This document shows, piece by piece, positions 1 through 8,248 of a stretch of 64,000 nucleotides of DNA. The translations under genes were made by a program, and so were the position numbers. Origin of the DNA: JBAYIE01 sp041665785. Its GTDB lineage: Bacteria > Bacteroidota > Bacteroidia > UKL13-3. The stretch is taken from the NCBI GenBank assembly GCA_041665785.1, contig JBAYIE010000004.1, forward strand, positions 62,001 through 126,000, written 5' to 3'. Position 1 is the stretch's first letter, and every line of letters starts with the position of its first letter. The notes under the pieces are model-generated. The model searched no databases, had not been told where the DNA came from, and saw only the letters and a list, made by a program, of their open reading frames with translations.

Positions 1-927
1 TTTTTTGAAAGTCAGGTAGAGTTTTTTACCGACAGCAATATTATAGTTACTCAGGTCGAATACGCTAAATTATCTTACCTGATCAACCCTTATATGACTT
101 TGGGCATGGGAAAAATTCTTACACCGTTTGGGATGTACACCGAACGCTTTGAAGCGCCCTTTATCGAGCGTTTACCAAATTCTCCTTTAGGATTCCGTCA
201 TCAGGAAGAAGCTCCGAATATTGGTCCGGTTGGATCGGAAATGGGGCTTGATATCCGGGGTGGTTTTCATTTAGGGGATGGTAAAATGAATTATGTAGTA
301 TTCGTAACCAATGGCCCAAGGTTAAACGAGGGATTGGTGGAACACGAGTTAGGCGGGGCGTTGGATTATGAAAATTTTTCGGACAATAACAGCAACAAGG
401 CGATTGGCGGAAGATTGGGGATTCTGCCATTGTCCAATTCGTCGCTTGAATTTGGTTTTTCAGCCAGTACCGCAACGGCCGGTGATGTACGCAATGGCCA
501 TAAAAATGTAAGTGCCCGTGCCGGTGCTTTTGATGTGGCATATCAAAGTGCATTTCAATCCGTAAAATCGCTGATCAATATCAAAGGACAGATCAATTAC
601 CTGGAGGTTGACCGTTCAGATTATATCGATGAGCACGGAGCCATTTATAGCTTTAACAATACCAGTTCCATTTATTATATCCGTGCATCGCTTCGTCCGG
701 CATTCGTTAAAAATTATTTTATCCGGCATACAGAATTCCTGGTAAGGTATAATGGTATGAATCTGGCTGAAGGTGCTTTATGGGGAGGGAAATCAACCCG
801 TTTGGATCTTGGAATATCATACTGGCTCAGCTTACGTACCGGTTTGCGCATTGCCTACGAAGCAACCAACTCAGCGCATCATGGAAAGGAAGATGCCGTT
901 TTGGTAAGGTTTGTAACCGGATTTTAA
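1..927 (+). CDS. Outer-membrane beta-barrel (porin-like) protein, 5' end missing
   Basis: The frame is open from base 1, so the gene begins upstream; 308 residues are visible and the first in-frame ATG at 94 is probably internal. The protein alternates polar and hydrophobic residues in short stretches rich in Tyr, Phe, Gly and Asn and ends in Phe after an amphipathic strand, as outer-membrane barrels do. The pattern (a GKILTPFGMYTERF stretch, later FVTNGPRLNEG) resembles porins of the phosphate-selective or cytochrome-associated type, but the substrate cannot be read from this. A one-haem lipoprotein follows nine bases downstream, so the two are probably cotranscribed. The barrel class is fairly secure; the family name is not. 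Confidence 0.7.
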   Translation, partial: FFESQVEFFTDSNIIVTQVEYAKLSYLINPYMTLGMGKILTPFGMYTERFEAPFIERLPNSPLGFRHQEEAPNIGPVGSEMGLDIRGGFHLGDGKMNYVVFVTNGPRLNEGLVEHELGGALDYENFSDNNSNKAIGGRLGILPLSNSSLEFGFSASTATAGDVRNGHKNVSARAGAFDVAYQSAFQSVKSLINIKGQINYLEVDRSDYIDEHGAIYSFNNTSSIYYIRASLRPAFVKNYFIRHTEFLVRYNGMNLAEGALWGGKSTRLDLGISYWLSLRTGLRIAYEATNSAHHGKEDAVLVRFVTGF

Positions 928-936
928 ATCAACATC

Positions 937-1206
937 ATGAAAAAGAAAATACAAATAGGATTTGCGTTGGTGTTTGCATTCACTATGCTATTCTCCATGC
1001 ATTCCTGTAAAACCAGTTCCATGGTGAAAGAAAAATCGGGAGCTGTATTGTGGAGTGAAAATTGTTCGCGTTGTCATTACGCACCGGATCCCGAAGATTA
1101 TAACGATGCACAATGGGAAGTGATCAATATGCACATGCAGGTTAGAACCAGCTTAACAGCTGAAGAAACTGAAAAAATTACGCATTTTCTTCAGGATTCA
1201 AATTAA
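937..1206 (+). CDS. Small c-type cytochrome lipoprotein
   Basis: An 89-residue protein with a short basic start, a hydrophobic segment (residues 7-20) and Cys24 in a lipobox-like setting (FSMHSC), so it is probably lipidated and membrane-anchored. CSRCH at residues 43-47 is a single c-type haem attachment site; Met residues near 66-68 could supply the distal ligand. A domain of this size fits a mono-haem electron carrier or a sensor. It lies nine bases after the barrel gene and probably shares its transcript. The partner and redox role are unknown. Haem binding is well supported by the motif; lipidation is an inference. Confidence 0.75.
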   Translation: MKKKIQIGFALVFAFTMLFSMHSCKTSSMVKEKSGAVLWSENCSRCHYAPDPEDYNDAQWEVINMHMQVRTSLTAEETEKITHFLQDSN

Positions 1207-1312
1207 TCCTTTATAAGCGGTGATGAACAGTTTCATTGAAGCCTATTCCTTAATTCTTCCACAATTATTCCCTTTTCAAAGCTAAATTGCATTTTTATTG
1301 TTAATACACATT

Positions 1313-2395
1313 ATGAACCTATCAGAAGAATCAGTTATTAAAGCCCTGTCAACAGTAATCGAACCGGATTTCAAAAAAGATCTGGTATCGCTGAATATGA
1401 TCAGGAATATTGTTATTGAAGGAAATAACCTGTCGTTTACCGTAGTCCTTACAACACCGGCTTGTCCTTTGAAAGACCGGATCGACCGCGAGTGCCGCGA
1501 AGCCATCGCCTTGCATTTTGAGAGCAAACCGGAAGTGAAAATTGAAATGATAGCCGAGGTTATTTCAAACCGAAGCGATAAATTGGTATTGCCCGGCGTT
1601 CGTAATATCATAGCTGTTATTTCAGGTAAAGGGGGAGTTGGAAAATCAACTGTTGCGGCCAATCTTGCTGTAGGATTGAGTGCTGCGGGAGCCAAGGTTG
1701 GTTTGCTGGATGCCGATATACATGGTCCATCCGTTCCTTTGATGTTTGGCATTCACGAAACGCCGGAAATAAGAGAAGAAGAAGGCAAACAATGGATGGT
1801 ACCGCTCGAACGTCATGGAATCAAATTGATGTCGATCGGATTCATGGTAGATCCTGATCAGGCTATCGTTTGGCGTGGACCCATGATCTCTTCAGCACTA
1901 CGCCAGTTTGTGAGTGAAACTGATTGGGGCGAATTGGATTATCTGGTATTGGATATGCCTCCGGGCACGGGTGATATTCACCTGACCATGGCACAAATTA
2001 TTCCGTTGAGCGGAGTAGTTATTGTTACCACACCTCAGGAAGTTGCAACGGCCGATGCTGTTAAATCCGCCATGATGTTTGAAATGATGCCCAACAAAGT
2101 TCCGGTTATCGGTATCGTAGAAAATATGAGTTGGTTTACTCCGGAGGAATTACCCGGAAGTCGTTACCTGATTTTTGGTAAAGGAGGCGGACAGTTTTTA
2201 GCGGCCAAGACCGGTGCTCCTTTATTGGCGCAAGTGCCGCTGATCATGAGTGTTCGCGATGGAGCCGATAAAGGATTACCTGCAGTAATGGATTCTGCCG
2301 GCGAAGCGTATACTGTTTTTGTGGATCTGGCCAAAGAGGTTGCACGCCGTCTTTCTATACTCAGCGCCGAGCGCAATATCGAACAAAACGCTTAA
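1313..2395 (+). CDS. mrp: Mrp/ApbC/Nbp35-family iron-sulfur carrier ATPase
   Basis: A P-loop ATPase that in this family carries or loads Fe-S clusters in the cytoplasm. The N-terminal ~85 residues form an FeS_assembly_P (MIP18/DUF59) domain with a TTPACPLKD stretch; the deviant Walker A SGKGGVGKST follows near residue 105, then LLDADIHGPS and DMPPGTGD. The frame extends to a TTG at 1298, but ATG 1313 gives the usual MNLSEE-type beginning and is preferred. The C-terminal CxxC found in many Mrp proteins after VENMS is absent (it reads WFTPEELPGSRY), as in the HCF101-like branch. A NifU-like scaffold gene starts about 20 bases downstream, supporting a joint role in Fe-S assembly. Confidence 0.93.
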   Translation: MNLSEESVIKALSTVIEPDFKKDLVSLNMIRNIVIEGNNLSFTVVLTTPACPLKDRIDRECREAIALHFESKPEVKIEMIAEVISNRSDKLVLPGVRNIIAVISGKGGVGKSTVAANLAVGLSAAGAKVGLLDADIHGPSVPLMFGIHETPEIREEEGKQWMVPLERHGIKLMSIGFMVDPDQAIVWRGPMISSALRQFVSETDWGELDYLVLDMPPGTGDIHLTMAQIIPLSGVVIVTTPQEVATADAVKSAMMFEMMPNKVPVIGIVENMSWFTPEELPGSRYLIFGKGGGQFLAAKTGAPLLAQVPLIMSVRDGADKGLPAVMDSAGEAYTVFVDLAKEVARRLSILSAERNIEQNA

Positions 2396-2416
2396 TTGCT
2401 TACCTTTGTATTTCCG

Positions 2417-2653
2417 ATGTCAACAGAATTAGAACAAAAAATAGAAATAGCTCTCAACAGCATGCGACCTTTTTTGCAAGCCGATGGGGGAGATGTGGAA
2501 TTGGTTGAAGTCACTTCCGATATGGAAGTCAGGTTAAAACTGACAGGGAATTGCAGCAGTTGCAACATGAGTCACATGACCATGAAGGCCGGCATTGAAA
2601 ATGGCTTGAAAAGCGCTATACCACAGATTCAGCGTGTAACTGCAATCAATTGA
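2417..2653 (+). CDS. NifU-like C-terminal domain Fe-S scaffold/carrier
   Basis: A 78-residue protein consisting of one NifU C-terminal domain. It shows the family signature RPFLQADGGDVELVEV and then GNCSSCNMS, whose CSSC cysteines bind a bridging [4Fe-4S] cluster in relatives. The frame continues upstream to a TTG at 2396, but that would overlap the mrp stop region, and ATG 2417 gives the expected N-terminus. TACCTTTG at 2401-2408 matches the Bacteroidota -7 element, so it may have its own start site as well as read-through from mrp. Confidence 0.92.
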   Translation: MSTELEQKIEIALNSMRPFLQADGGDVELVEVTSDMEVRLKLTGNCSSCNMSHMTMKAGIENGLKSAIPQIQRVTAIN

Positions 2654-2660
2654 CATTTCT

Positions 2661-3236
2661 TTGGTGAACGTACTGCTGGTCGATAATTTTGATTCATTTA
2701 CTTACATGCTTCGCGATTACGTGCAGCAATGCAGGGTGAATTGTGATGTAATCAGAAACGGTGAGTCTTTGAGTTCTCTGAATGTTCAACAGTGGGATGC
2801 ATTGATAGTATCACCCGGCCCTGAGACACCTGAGAAATCAGGAATGCTTCTGCCATTCTTAAAATCTTCGATTGCAAACATTCCTGTCTTAGGGATTTGT
2901 TTGGGGCATCAAGCCATTGGACAGGTTTTTGGAAGCCTGCTTACACACGCCGCGCAACCGCGACACGGTAAGGTAGATAATATCCGGCATTCCGGTCATC
3001 CTTTGTTCACCGGAATACCCACTCCTTTTGCGGCCACGCGTTATCACTCATTGATATTGAAAGAAATCAGATCTCCGCTGAAGGCAGTTGCCTGGTCGGA
3101 GCAGGATGAAGTGATGGCTGTTGTACATGAAACATTACCGGTTTATGGAGTTCAGTTTCATCCCGAGTCTTGTCAGACACCACAGGGAATAAAGATTCTC
3201 GAAAATTTTTTAACTCTCGCTCAAGGGAAGTATTGA
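2661..3236 (+). CDS. pabA: Class I glutamine amidotransferase, PabA/TrpG type
   Basis: The glutaminase subunit that would release ammonia from glutamine for a chorismate-using synthase (aminodeoxychorismate or anthranilate synthase). The motifs are complete: DNFDSFTYML at the N-terminus, the oxyanion region SPGPETP, the nucleophile in GICLGHQ (Cys80) and FHPES with His167 and Glu169. The length of 191 residues is normal. No trp genes are nearby, so the folate role (PabA) is more likely than TrpG, but this is an inference. The start is TTG 2661 or GTG 2664; no ATG is available. It begins seven bases after the NifU-like gene. Confidence 0.88.
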   Translation: MVNVLLVDNFDSFTYMLRDYVQQCRVNCDVIRNGESLSSLNVQQWDALIVSPGPETPEKSGMLLPFLKSSIANIPVLGICLGHQAIGQVFGSLLTHAAQPRHGKVDNIRHSGHPLFTGIPTPFAATRYHSLILKEIRSPLKAVAWSEQDEVMAVVHETLPVYGVQFHPESCQTPQGIKILENFLTLAQGKY

Positions 3237-3275
3237 GATTGTTTCTATATTTGGGTTTTAACAGAATATCCGTTG

Positions 3276-4043
3276 ATGGAATTACAGGTAAAGGAAGAAG
3301 GAAAATTTAAGTACATAGAAGAAGGAGAAGGTGAAGTCTTGTTATTGCTTCATGGATTATTTGGTGCCTTAAGTAACTGGAAAAGTGTGCTGGATCATTT
3401 TTCAAAAAAGCATAAAGTGGTTATTCCCCTGATGCCGATTTTTGATATGAATCCTTTAACCCTTAGTGTAGATTCTTTGTGTAGTTTTATACATGAATTT
3501 GTAGAGTTCAAAGGATATTCAAAAGTCAACCTTTTGGGAAATTCACTGGGAGGACATGTTGCATTAGTCTATATCAAAAATCATCCTGAAATAGTGAATT
3601 CACTGGTTTTGACAGGAAGTTCCGGATTGTACGAAAATGCGTTCGGTGAAAGCTATCCCAGAAAAGGAGATAAGAGTTATTTAAGAGAAAGGATCAGCCT
3701 TACTTTTTATGATCCCAATGTTACTACGGATGAGTTGGTGGATGAAATTTATGAAACACTGCGCGATAAGATGAAAGTGTTGAGTATCCTTAAAATTGCC
3801 AAGTCGGCCATCCGGCATAATATGCGCAAAGATATACCTGCCATGACGCTGCCGGTTTGCCTGATCTGGGGTAAAAACGATAATGTTACTCCGCTGGAAG
3901 TTGGAAAGGAATTCAATAGTTTAATGCCCAACTCTGAATTGCATATTCTGGATCAATGCGGTCATGCTCCTATGATGGAAAGACCACTGGAATTTAATCA
4001 GCATGCTGATGAGTTTTATCAGCGCATATTACATACACCATGA
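3276..4043 (+). CDS. Alpha/beta hydrolase
   Basis: A 255-residue single-domain hydrolase without a signal peptide, probably cytoplasmic. Visible catalytic elements are LLLHGLFG (oxyanion hole), the nucleophile elbow GNSLGG with Ser90, IWGKNDNVTP carrying the acid and DQCGHAPM carrying the base His. The substrate is unknown. ATG 3276 is preferred over the adjoining TTG 3273. TATATTTG at 3246-3253 matches the Bacteroidota -7 promoter element about 20 bases upstream. The stop overlaps the next gene's ATG by four bases (ATGA), so it is translationally coupled to the CBS protein and NAD kinase. Confidence 0.88.
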   Translation: MELQVKEEGKFKYIEEGEGEVLLLLHGLFGALSNWKSVLDHFSKKHKVVIPLMPIFDMNPLTLSVDSLCSFIHEFVEFKGYSKVNLLGNSLGGHVALVYIKNHPEIVNSLVLTGSSGLYENAFGESYPRKGDKSYLRERISLTFYDPNVTTDELVDEIYETLRDKMKVLSILKIAKSAIRHNMRKDIPAMTLPVCLIWGKNDNVTPLEVGKEFNSLMPNSELHILDQCGHAPMMERPLEFNQHADEFYQRILHTP

Positions 4044-4696
4044 TTGCAGCGAAACTGATATCGTCACAGTTTCTTCCGCTTAAATTGACTGATACGGCCG
4101 AAGCAGCAAGAATTATCCTGCAATCCCAGAAATTATTTGAAATTCCGGTTGTTGAATTGGGAAAGGTGAAGGGATATTTAACCTGGTCTGAATTGCAACC
4201 TGCTCCTGATTCGGTCAAAGTTTCTAAGTTGTTGAATCAGCAGGATCAGGTGGTTTTGGAATCGTCGTTGCATCTGTTTGAAATCATACGCTTGTTTTCA
4301 GAAAATCAATGGCATGCCAGAGCAGTAATTGAAGAGGGAAATTACCTGGGCATTATTTCAATTTATGAACTCCTGCACGTTTACAGAGATTCGTCACTTA
4401 CGCAACCGGGTGGAATTATAGAGCTTCAGTTGCTTTCCCGAAACTATTCACTGGCCGAAATTTCCAGGTTGGTGGAATCCAATGAAGCTAAAATATTGCA
4501 TGTGCTTGTGAATCCGATGAACGATGAAAACGGACATGTGCGGGTTACCCTTAAATTAAATACACGTGAACTCCGGAATATTTTGTTGACTTTTGAACGA
4601 TTTCAATATCAGGTTACCGGTGTTTATATGGCTACAGCGCGCGACGACGATTTTAAATCGCGGTTTGATAACCTGATCAATTATTTAAAGAGTTGA
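4040..4696 (+). CDS. CBS-domain protein with C-terminal ACT-like domain
   Basis: A 218-residue cytoplasmic protein. Two CBS motifs occupy roughly residues 1-60 (FEIPVVELGKVKGYLTWSEL) and 65-125 (HARAVIEEGNYLGIISIYEL); such pairs bind adenine nucleotides. Residues 140-215 have the beta-alpha pattern of an ACT-like regulatory domain. It overlaps the hydrolase by four bases and ends one base before the NAD kinase gene. This adjacency suggests nucleotide sensing linked to NAD(P) supply, but no direct target is visible. Confidence 0.85.
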   Translation: MIAAKLISSQFLPLKLTDTAEAARIILQSQKLFEIPVVELGKVKGYLTWSELQPAPDSVKVSKLLNQQDQVVLESSLHLFEIIRLFSENQWHARAVIEEGNYLGIISIYELLHVYRDSSLTQPGGIIELQLLSRNYSLAEISRLVESNEAKILHVLVNPMNDENGHVRVTLKLNTRELRNILLTFERFQYQVTGVYMATARDDDFKSRFDNLINYLKS

Positions 4697-4697
4697 T

Positions 4698-5582
4698 ATG
4701 AAAGTAGCTATTTACGGCAGAGTATTTAAAAAGGAAACATCTGATTTTATTCAGGGGATGTTTGATACCCTGTATCAGAATGATGTGGAATACATAACCG
4801 AGGAATTGTATCTGGCGCAATGTGTAGCTAATCATATCAAGGTAAAATGTACCAATACCTTCTCGGGCAAAACAGAAATTCTTCAGGCCGGAATTGATTT
4901 TTTTATCGTTATTGGTGGCGATGGAACCATGTTGGATTCATTGGTTTACATGCATGGTACTGCCATTCCGGTTATTGGGATCAATACAGGCAGGTTGGGA
5001 TTTTTAACCGGAGAGAACAAAACTGACTTTAAGAAGGTGGTTCAACAACTATTAAAAGGTCACTATACACTGGATGCTCGTTCAACCCTGAAACTGGAAT
5101 CCAATGTACCTTTATTTGAAGGAATCACTTTTGCCCTGAATGATTTTGTGATTCATAAAAAGGATAGTTCATCCATGATGCGGATTCATACATACATAAA
5201 TGGTGAATTTCTCAATTCATACTGGTCCGACGGTTTAATTGTTTCTACACCCACGGGTTCGACCGGATATTCTTTAAGTTGCGGAGGTCCTATATTGTAC
5301 CCTGGAGCCAGCAGCCTGGTAATTACTCCAATAGCTCCTCATAATCTGAATGTTAGGCCTATGGTATTGTCTGACGATAGTATTTTATCCTTTGAAATTG
5401 AAGACCGGAGCACATCTTTTCTGGTATCCCTTGATTCCCGGTCGGAAACCATAGATTCAAAAGTACAATTGGCTATCCGAAAGGCAGATTTTGGTTTTAA
5501 TTTGGTAAAATTTAATAACGAGAATTACCTAACAACTCTTCGGACAAAGCTCATGTGGGGCATAGATAACAGAAATGCTTGA
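4698..5582 (+). CDS. nadK: NAD kinase
   Basis: Phosphorylates NAD to NADP in the cytoplasm. The diagnostic GGDGTML sits at residues 73-79, NTGRLGFLT at 96-104, and the glycine-rich STPTGSTGYSLSCGGPI follows in the middle of the protein. The length of 294 residues is typical. It starts one base after the CBS-protein stop, and this order (CBS protein, NAD kinase, DUF6089 barrel, uppS, bamA) is familiar in Bacteroidota. It appears to be the last gene of its transcript, because the next gene has its own promoter. Confidence 0.96.
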   Translation: MKVAIYGRVFKKETSDFIQGMFDTLYQNDVEYITEELYLAQCVANHIKVKCTNTFSGKTEILQAGIDFFIVIGGDGTMLDSLVYMHGTAIPVIGINTGRLGFLTGENKTDFKKVVQQLLKGHYTLDARSTLKLESNVPLFEGITFALNDFVIHKKDSSSMMRIHTYINGEFLNSYWSDGLIVSTPTGSTGYSLSCGGPILYPGASSLVITPIAPHNLNVRPMVLSDDSILSFEIEDRSTSFLVSLDSRSETIDSKVQLAIRKADFGFNLVKFNNENYLTTLRTKLMWGIDNRNA

Positions 5583-5631
5583 TAATAGGCTGAATATGCA
5601 GTATTAAGTGCAGGCTGGTGAATTAAATAAA

Positions 5632-5662
5632 TTTGGAATTGCTATTCAGAACAATAGATTTG
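5632..5662 (+). promoter_or_regulatory. Bacteroidota-type promoter before the first DUF6089 gene
   Basis: TTTG at 5632-5635, a 19-base spacer, then TAGATTTG at 5655-5662, a full match to TTTG-N19-TAnnTTTG. The start codon lies at 5676, giving a predicted leader of about 8 bases. This probably drives the whole DUF6089-uppS-bamA-skp run. Confidence 0.7.
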
Positions 5663-5675
5663 CATTCATATAGAA

Positions 5676-6533
5676 ATGCAAAATCGGATAATTAGAATTT
5701 TGGTAGCCTATCTGATACTTCTGCTTCCTTTGAAAGGAATGGGTCAGAATTGGGAAATAGGCGTTCTTTTGGGTGCAACATCAAATTACAGCGACCCTTC
5801 CAATGAAATCTATCTGGAGAATTTCCGATACTCCATCATGGGATTCGGACGTAAACACCTGGATAAACATTTTGCTATCCGTGCGAACGTAGGTTTTGTG
5901 CGTATAGCCGGAATTGATTCTATTTCCACCAGTTATTACCAAAAAACCAGAAACCTGAATTTCTTCACCGATATATATGAGGGGTCAGTTCAATTGGAAT
6001 ACAATTTATTGGAAGATAAGACCAGGGGAAGGAGAATCAAAAACAGAACTATTCCTTATGTTTTCATCGGTTTAGGGATGTCGTATTTTACTCCTAAAAC
6101 CATTCATATGGGTGTTGAATATGAGTTGGCAGGATTGCAAACCGGAGGAAAAGATTACAGCCAGTTATGTGTTATTATGCCCGTTGGATTTGGAGTCCGT
6201 TATTATATAACCCCACGTTGGTTGCTTGGTATGGAATTAAGCGCACGCTTTACCAGCACGAGCTTTCTGGATGATATTGAAACCAATAGCAATTACGTGG
6301 ATCCTGCTACTTTGCCATCGGATTTAAGCCGGTTGCTCTACGACCGTTCTGCCGTTCCGAGAGATCCGATAACCGGCATCGGTTATGGTACCCCGGGATC
6401 TGATCGCAGTAAACTGAACGGATTCCCTTACGATATCTACGGAATGATCGGAGTTACACTTAGTTATAAGTTTAATATAGTAAGCGGTAGCAGGGTTGGC
6501 GGACGGGCGCTGCGTTGTCCTCGTTTTTATTGA
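5676..6533 (+). CDS. DUF6089-family (PorG-like) outer-membrane barrel, copy 1 of 3
   Basis: A 285-residue protein with a signal peptide (about residues 1-23, ending GMGQ) followed by NWEIGVLLGATSNYSD and repeated amphipathic strands, e.g. YVFIGLGMSYFTPKT. This is the DUF6089 type, which includes PorG, the outer-membrane component tied to the T9SS PorK/PorN ring. It ends in LRCPRFY; the Cys-x-Arg-Phe ending recurs in the two paralogues that follow. The gene is preceded by a strong promoter and followed 34 bases later by copy 2. Which of the three is the true PorG is not decidable here. Confidence 0.85.
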   Translation: MQNRIIRILVAYLILLLPLKGMGQNWEIGVLLGATSNYSDPSNEIYLENFRYSIMGFGRKHLDKHFAIRANVGFVRIAGIDSISTSYYQKTRNLNFFTDIYEGSVQLEYNLLEDKTRGRRIKNRTIPYVFIGLGMSYFTPKTIHMGVEYELAGLQTGGKDYSQLCVIMPVGFGVRYYITPRWLLGMELSARFTSTSFLDDIETNSNYVDPATLPSDLSRLLYDRSAVPRDPITGIGYGTPGSDRSKLNGFPYDIYGMIGVTLSYKFNIVSGSRVGGRALRCPRFY

Positions 6534-6567
6534 AATTTTATTAACAGGTTTCGTATCATTGTAAAAG

Positions 6568-7431
6568 TTGATAAAAAATACAAACATAAAGCTGCTATCG
6601 GTATTGGTGTTCGGATTATATCTGTTTGCAGGAACAACAACAGCCCAAAACCTGGAAGGCGGTATTCTGATAGGCGGGTCTAACTACAACGGTGACTTAA
6701 GCGGCCGTTTCATTGATGTGACGCAATCGCATATGGCGGGTGGAGTGCTGGTTCGCTATAACCTCGATGAGCGTTGGACACTCAAGGGTTATTTTGGATA
6801 TGGAAAAATATCGGGTTCCGATAATCATTCAACGCACAACCCTTATAACTTCAAAAGAAATCTACATTTCTTCAGCGATATATTTGAAATGTCGGGGCAT
6901 ATTGAATACAATTTGCTGAAGATCGACAACCGGTATTACAGCAGAAGACCCTATGTACCTTATGTTTTTATAGGACTTGGCGTGTATAATTTCAACCCCA
7001 AAACCATTACCAACAATACAGTATATGAACTTCAACCTCTGGGTACTGAAGGTCAGGGAACCACAACCTACAACGATCTGGAAAAATATGCGCTCACCCA
7101 GTTCTGTGTTCCATTCGGAGCAGGTATAAAAAAGAAAATATCGCGTCGCTGGACCATAGGTTTCGAAGTGGGATGCCGCTACACATTTACCAATTATCTG
7201 GACGATGTAGGAGGAACCTATGCCAGTGTAGGGGTGATCCGGAATTCGAATGGAGAAATTGCAGCTATACTTTCGGATAGAAGTGGAGATTCGAATAAAG
7301 GAGTACCTATATTTAGCGAAGGAGATAAGCGTTCTAATAAGCAATTTAAGGTGAACGATATGTACTTCTTCGGAGGACTAACTATTACCTTTAAGATAAA
7401 AGGGAAAACCTTATGTCCGCGTTTCAATTAA
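6568..7431 (+). CDS. DUF6089-family (PorG-like) outer-membrane barrel, copy 2 of 3
   Basis: A 287-residue paralogue of the preceding protein: signal peptide ending TTTAQ, then LEGGILIGGSNYNGDLSGRF, YVFIGLGVYNFNPKTI and the ending LCPRFN. The only plausible start is TTG 6568; an in-frame TAA at 6562-6564 rules out anything earlier and the next codons encode the signal peptide, so this is a genuine rare start or a sequence error in an ATG. It lies five bases before copy 3. Same fold and probable location as copy 1; the specific role is unknown. Confidence 0.83.
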   Translation: MIKNTNIKLLSVLVFGLYLFAGTTTAQNLEGGILIGGSNYNGDLSGRFIDVTQSHMAGGVLVRYNLDERWTLKGYFGYGKISGSDNHSTHNPYNFKRNLHFFSDIFEMSGHIEYNLLKIDNRYYSRRPYVPYVFIGLGVYNFNPKTITNNTVYELQPLGTEGQGTTTYNDLEKYALTQFCVPFGAGIKKKISRRWTIGFEVGCRYTFTNYLDDVGGTYASVGVIRNSNGEIAAILSDRSGDSNKGVPIFSEGDKRSNKQFKVNDMYFFGGLTITFKIKGKTLCPRFN

Positions 7432-7435
7432 AGAA

Positions 7436-8227
7436 ATGAAAAGGTATAGCCTGATATTGTTATTAATATTGCCTTTTCAGGGGTTTTCACAACATCTGGA
7501 ACTTGGGATATCGGCAGGCGGAGCTAATTATTGGGGAGATCTGGCCCCTGATGTGGTTGCCGGCGAAACGCATTTGGCTTATGGAGCATTTGCACGGGTG
7601 AATTTCTCCAGCTCGTTTGCTTTTACAGCTGCAATAAATAACCTAACTGTATCCGGAAACGATAAGAATTTTTACTTCAATCAACCGCGGAATCTCAATT
7701 TCACTACACCGATTACGGAATATTCCGCAACCATTGAATTTAATTTTTTCAAATTTGGTGTTGATGTGTTGGATAAGAAATTCAGTCCTTATGTATTTTG
7801 GGGAATAGCATTTACGCAATTTGATCCACAAGGAGAAATCAAAGGCCGGATGATTCAATTGAGGAATATCCGGACCGAAAACAATACGTATAAAAGTACG
7901 ATTCCGGCAATGCCATTTGGTATGGGCTTTAAATGGCAGTTCCATCGTCACCTTGCCTGTGAATTAAATGTGAATATGCGCCGCTTTTTCTCTGATTATC
8001 TGGACGATGTGAGTACGGTTTATCCGGATTATAACTCCACTTTGTTGCAAAAAGGGAGTGTCGGGGCTTATTTAACGGATCCATCTTCAGGGGTAAACAA
8101 CGGAGTTCCTTTATACAGCGCAGGTGATCGCAGAGGGAATGCCGATTACAACGATTGGTATATAACCGGAACGATTAGCATCAGTTATCGGTTCTATAAG
8201 CGAACCAAGTGCCGAAGATTTTATTAA
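7436..8227 (+). CDS. DUF6089-family (PorG-like) outer-membrane barrel, copy 3 of 3
   Basis: A 263-residue paralogue with a signal peptide (residues 1-18, ending GFSQ) and mature start HLELGISAGGANYWGDL. This start most resembles the single-copy PorG/DUF6089 proteins usually found directly before uppS, and this copy also has the conserved position, 21 bases upstream of uppS. It ends in CRRFY. I would guess it is the orthologue of the usual single gene and the other two are expansions, but that rests on position and N-terminal resemblance only. Confidence 0.85.
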   Translation: MKRYSLILLLILPFQGFSQHLELGISAGGANYWGDLAPDVVAGETHLAYGAFARVNFSSSFAFTAAINNLTVSGNDKNFYFNQPRNLNFTTPITEYSATIEFNFFKFGVDVLDKKFSPYVFWGIAFTQFDPQGEIKGRMIQLRNIRTENNTYKSTIPAMPFGMGFKWQFHRHLACELNVNMRRFFSDYLDDVSTVYPDYNSTLLQKGSVGAYLTDPSSGVNNGVPLYSAGDRRGNADYNDWYITGTISISYRFYKRTKCRRFY

Positions 8228-8248
8228 ATTCGCGCACTTTGTTTTGCA

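Noticed and set aside
1282..1752. 156-codon - strand frame over mrp
   Set aside because: It is antisense to the N-terminal domain and P-loop of the Mrp ATPase and lacks any recognisable features.
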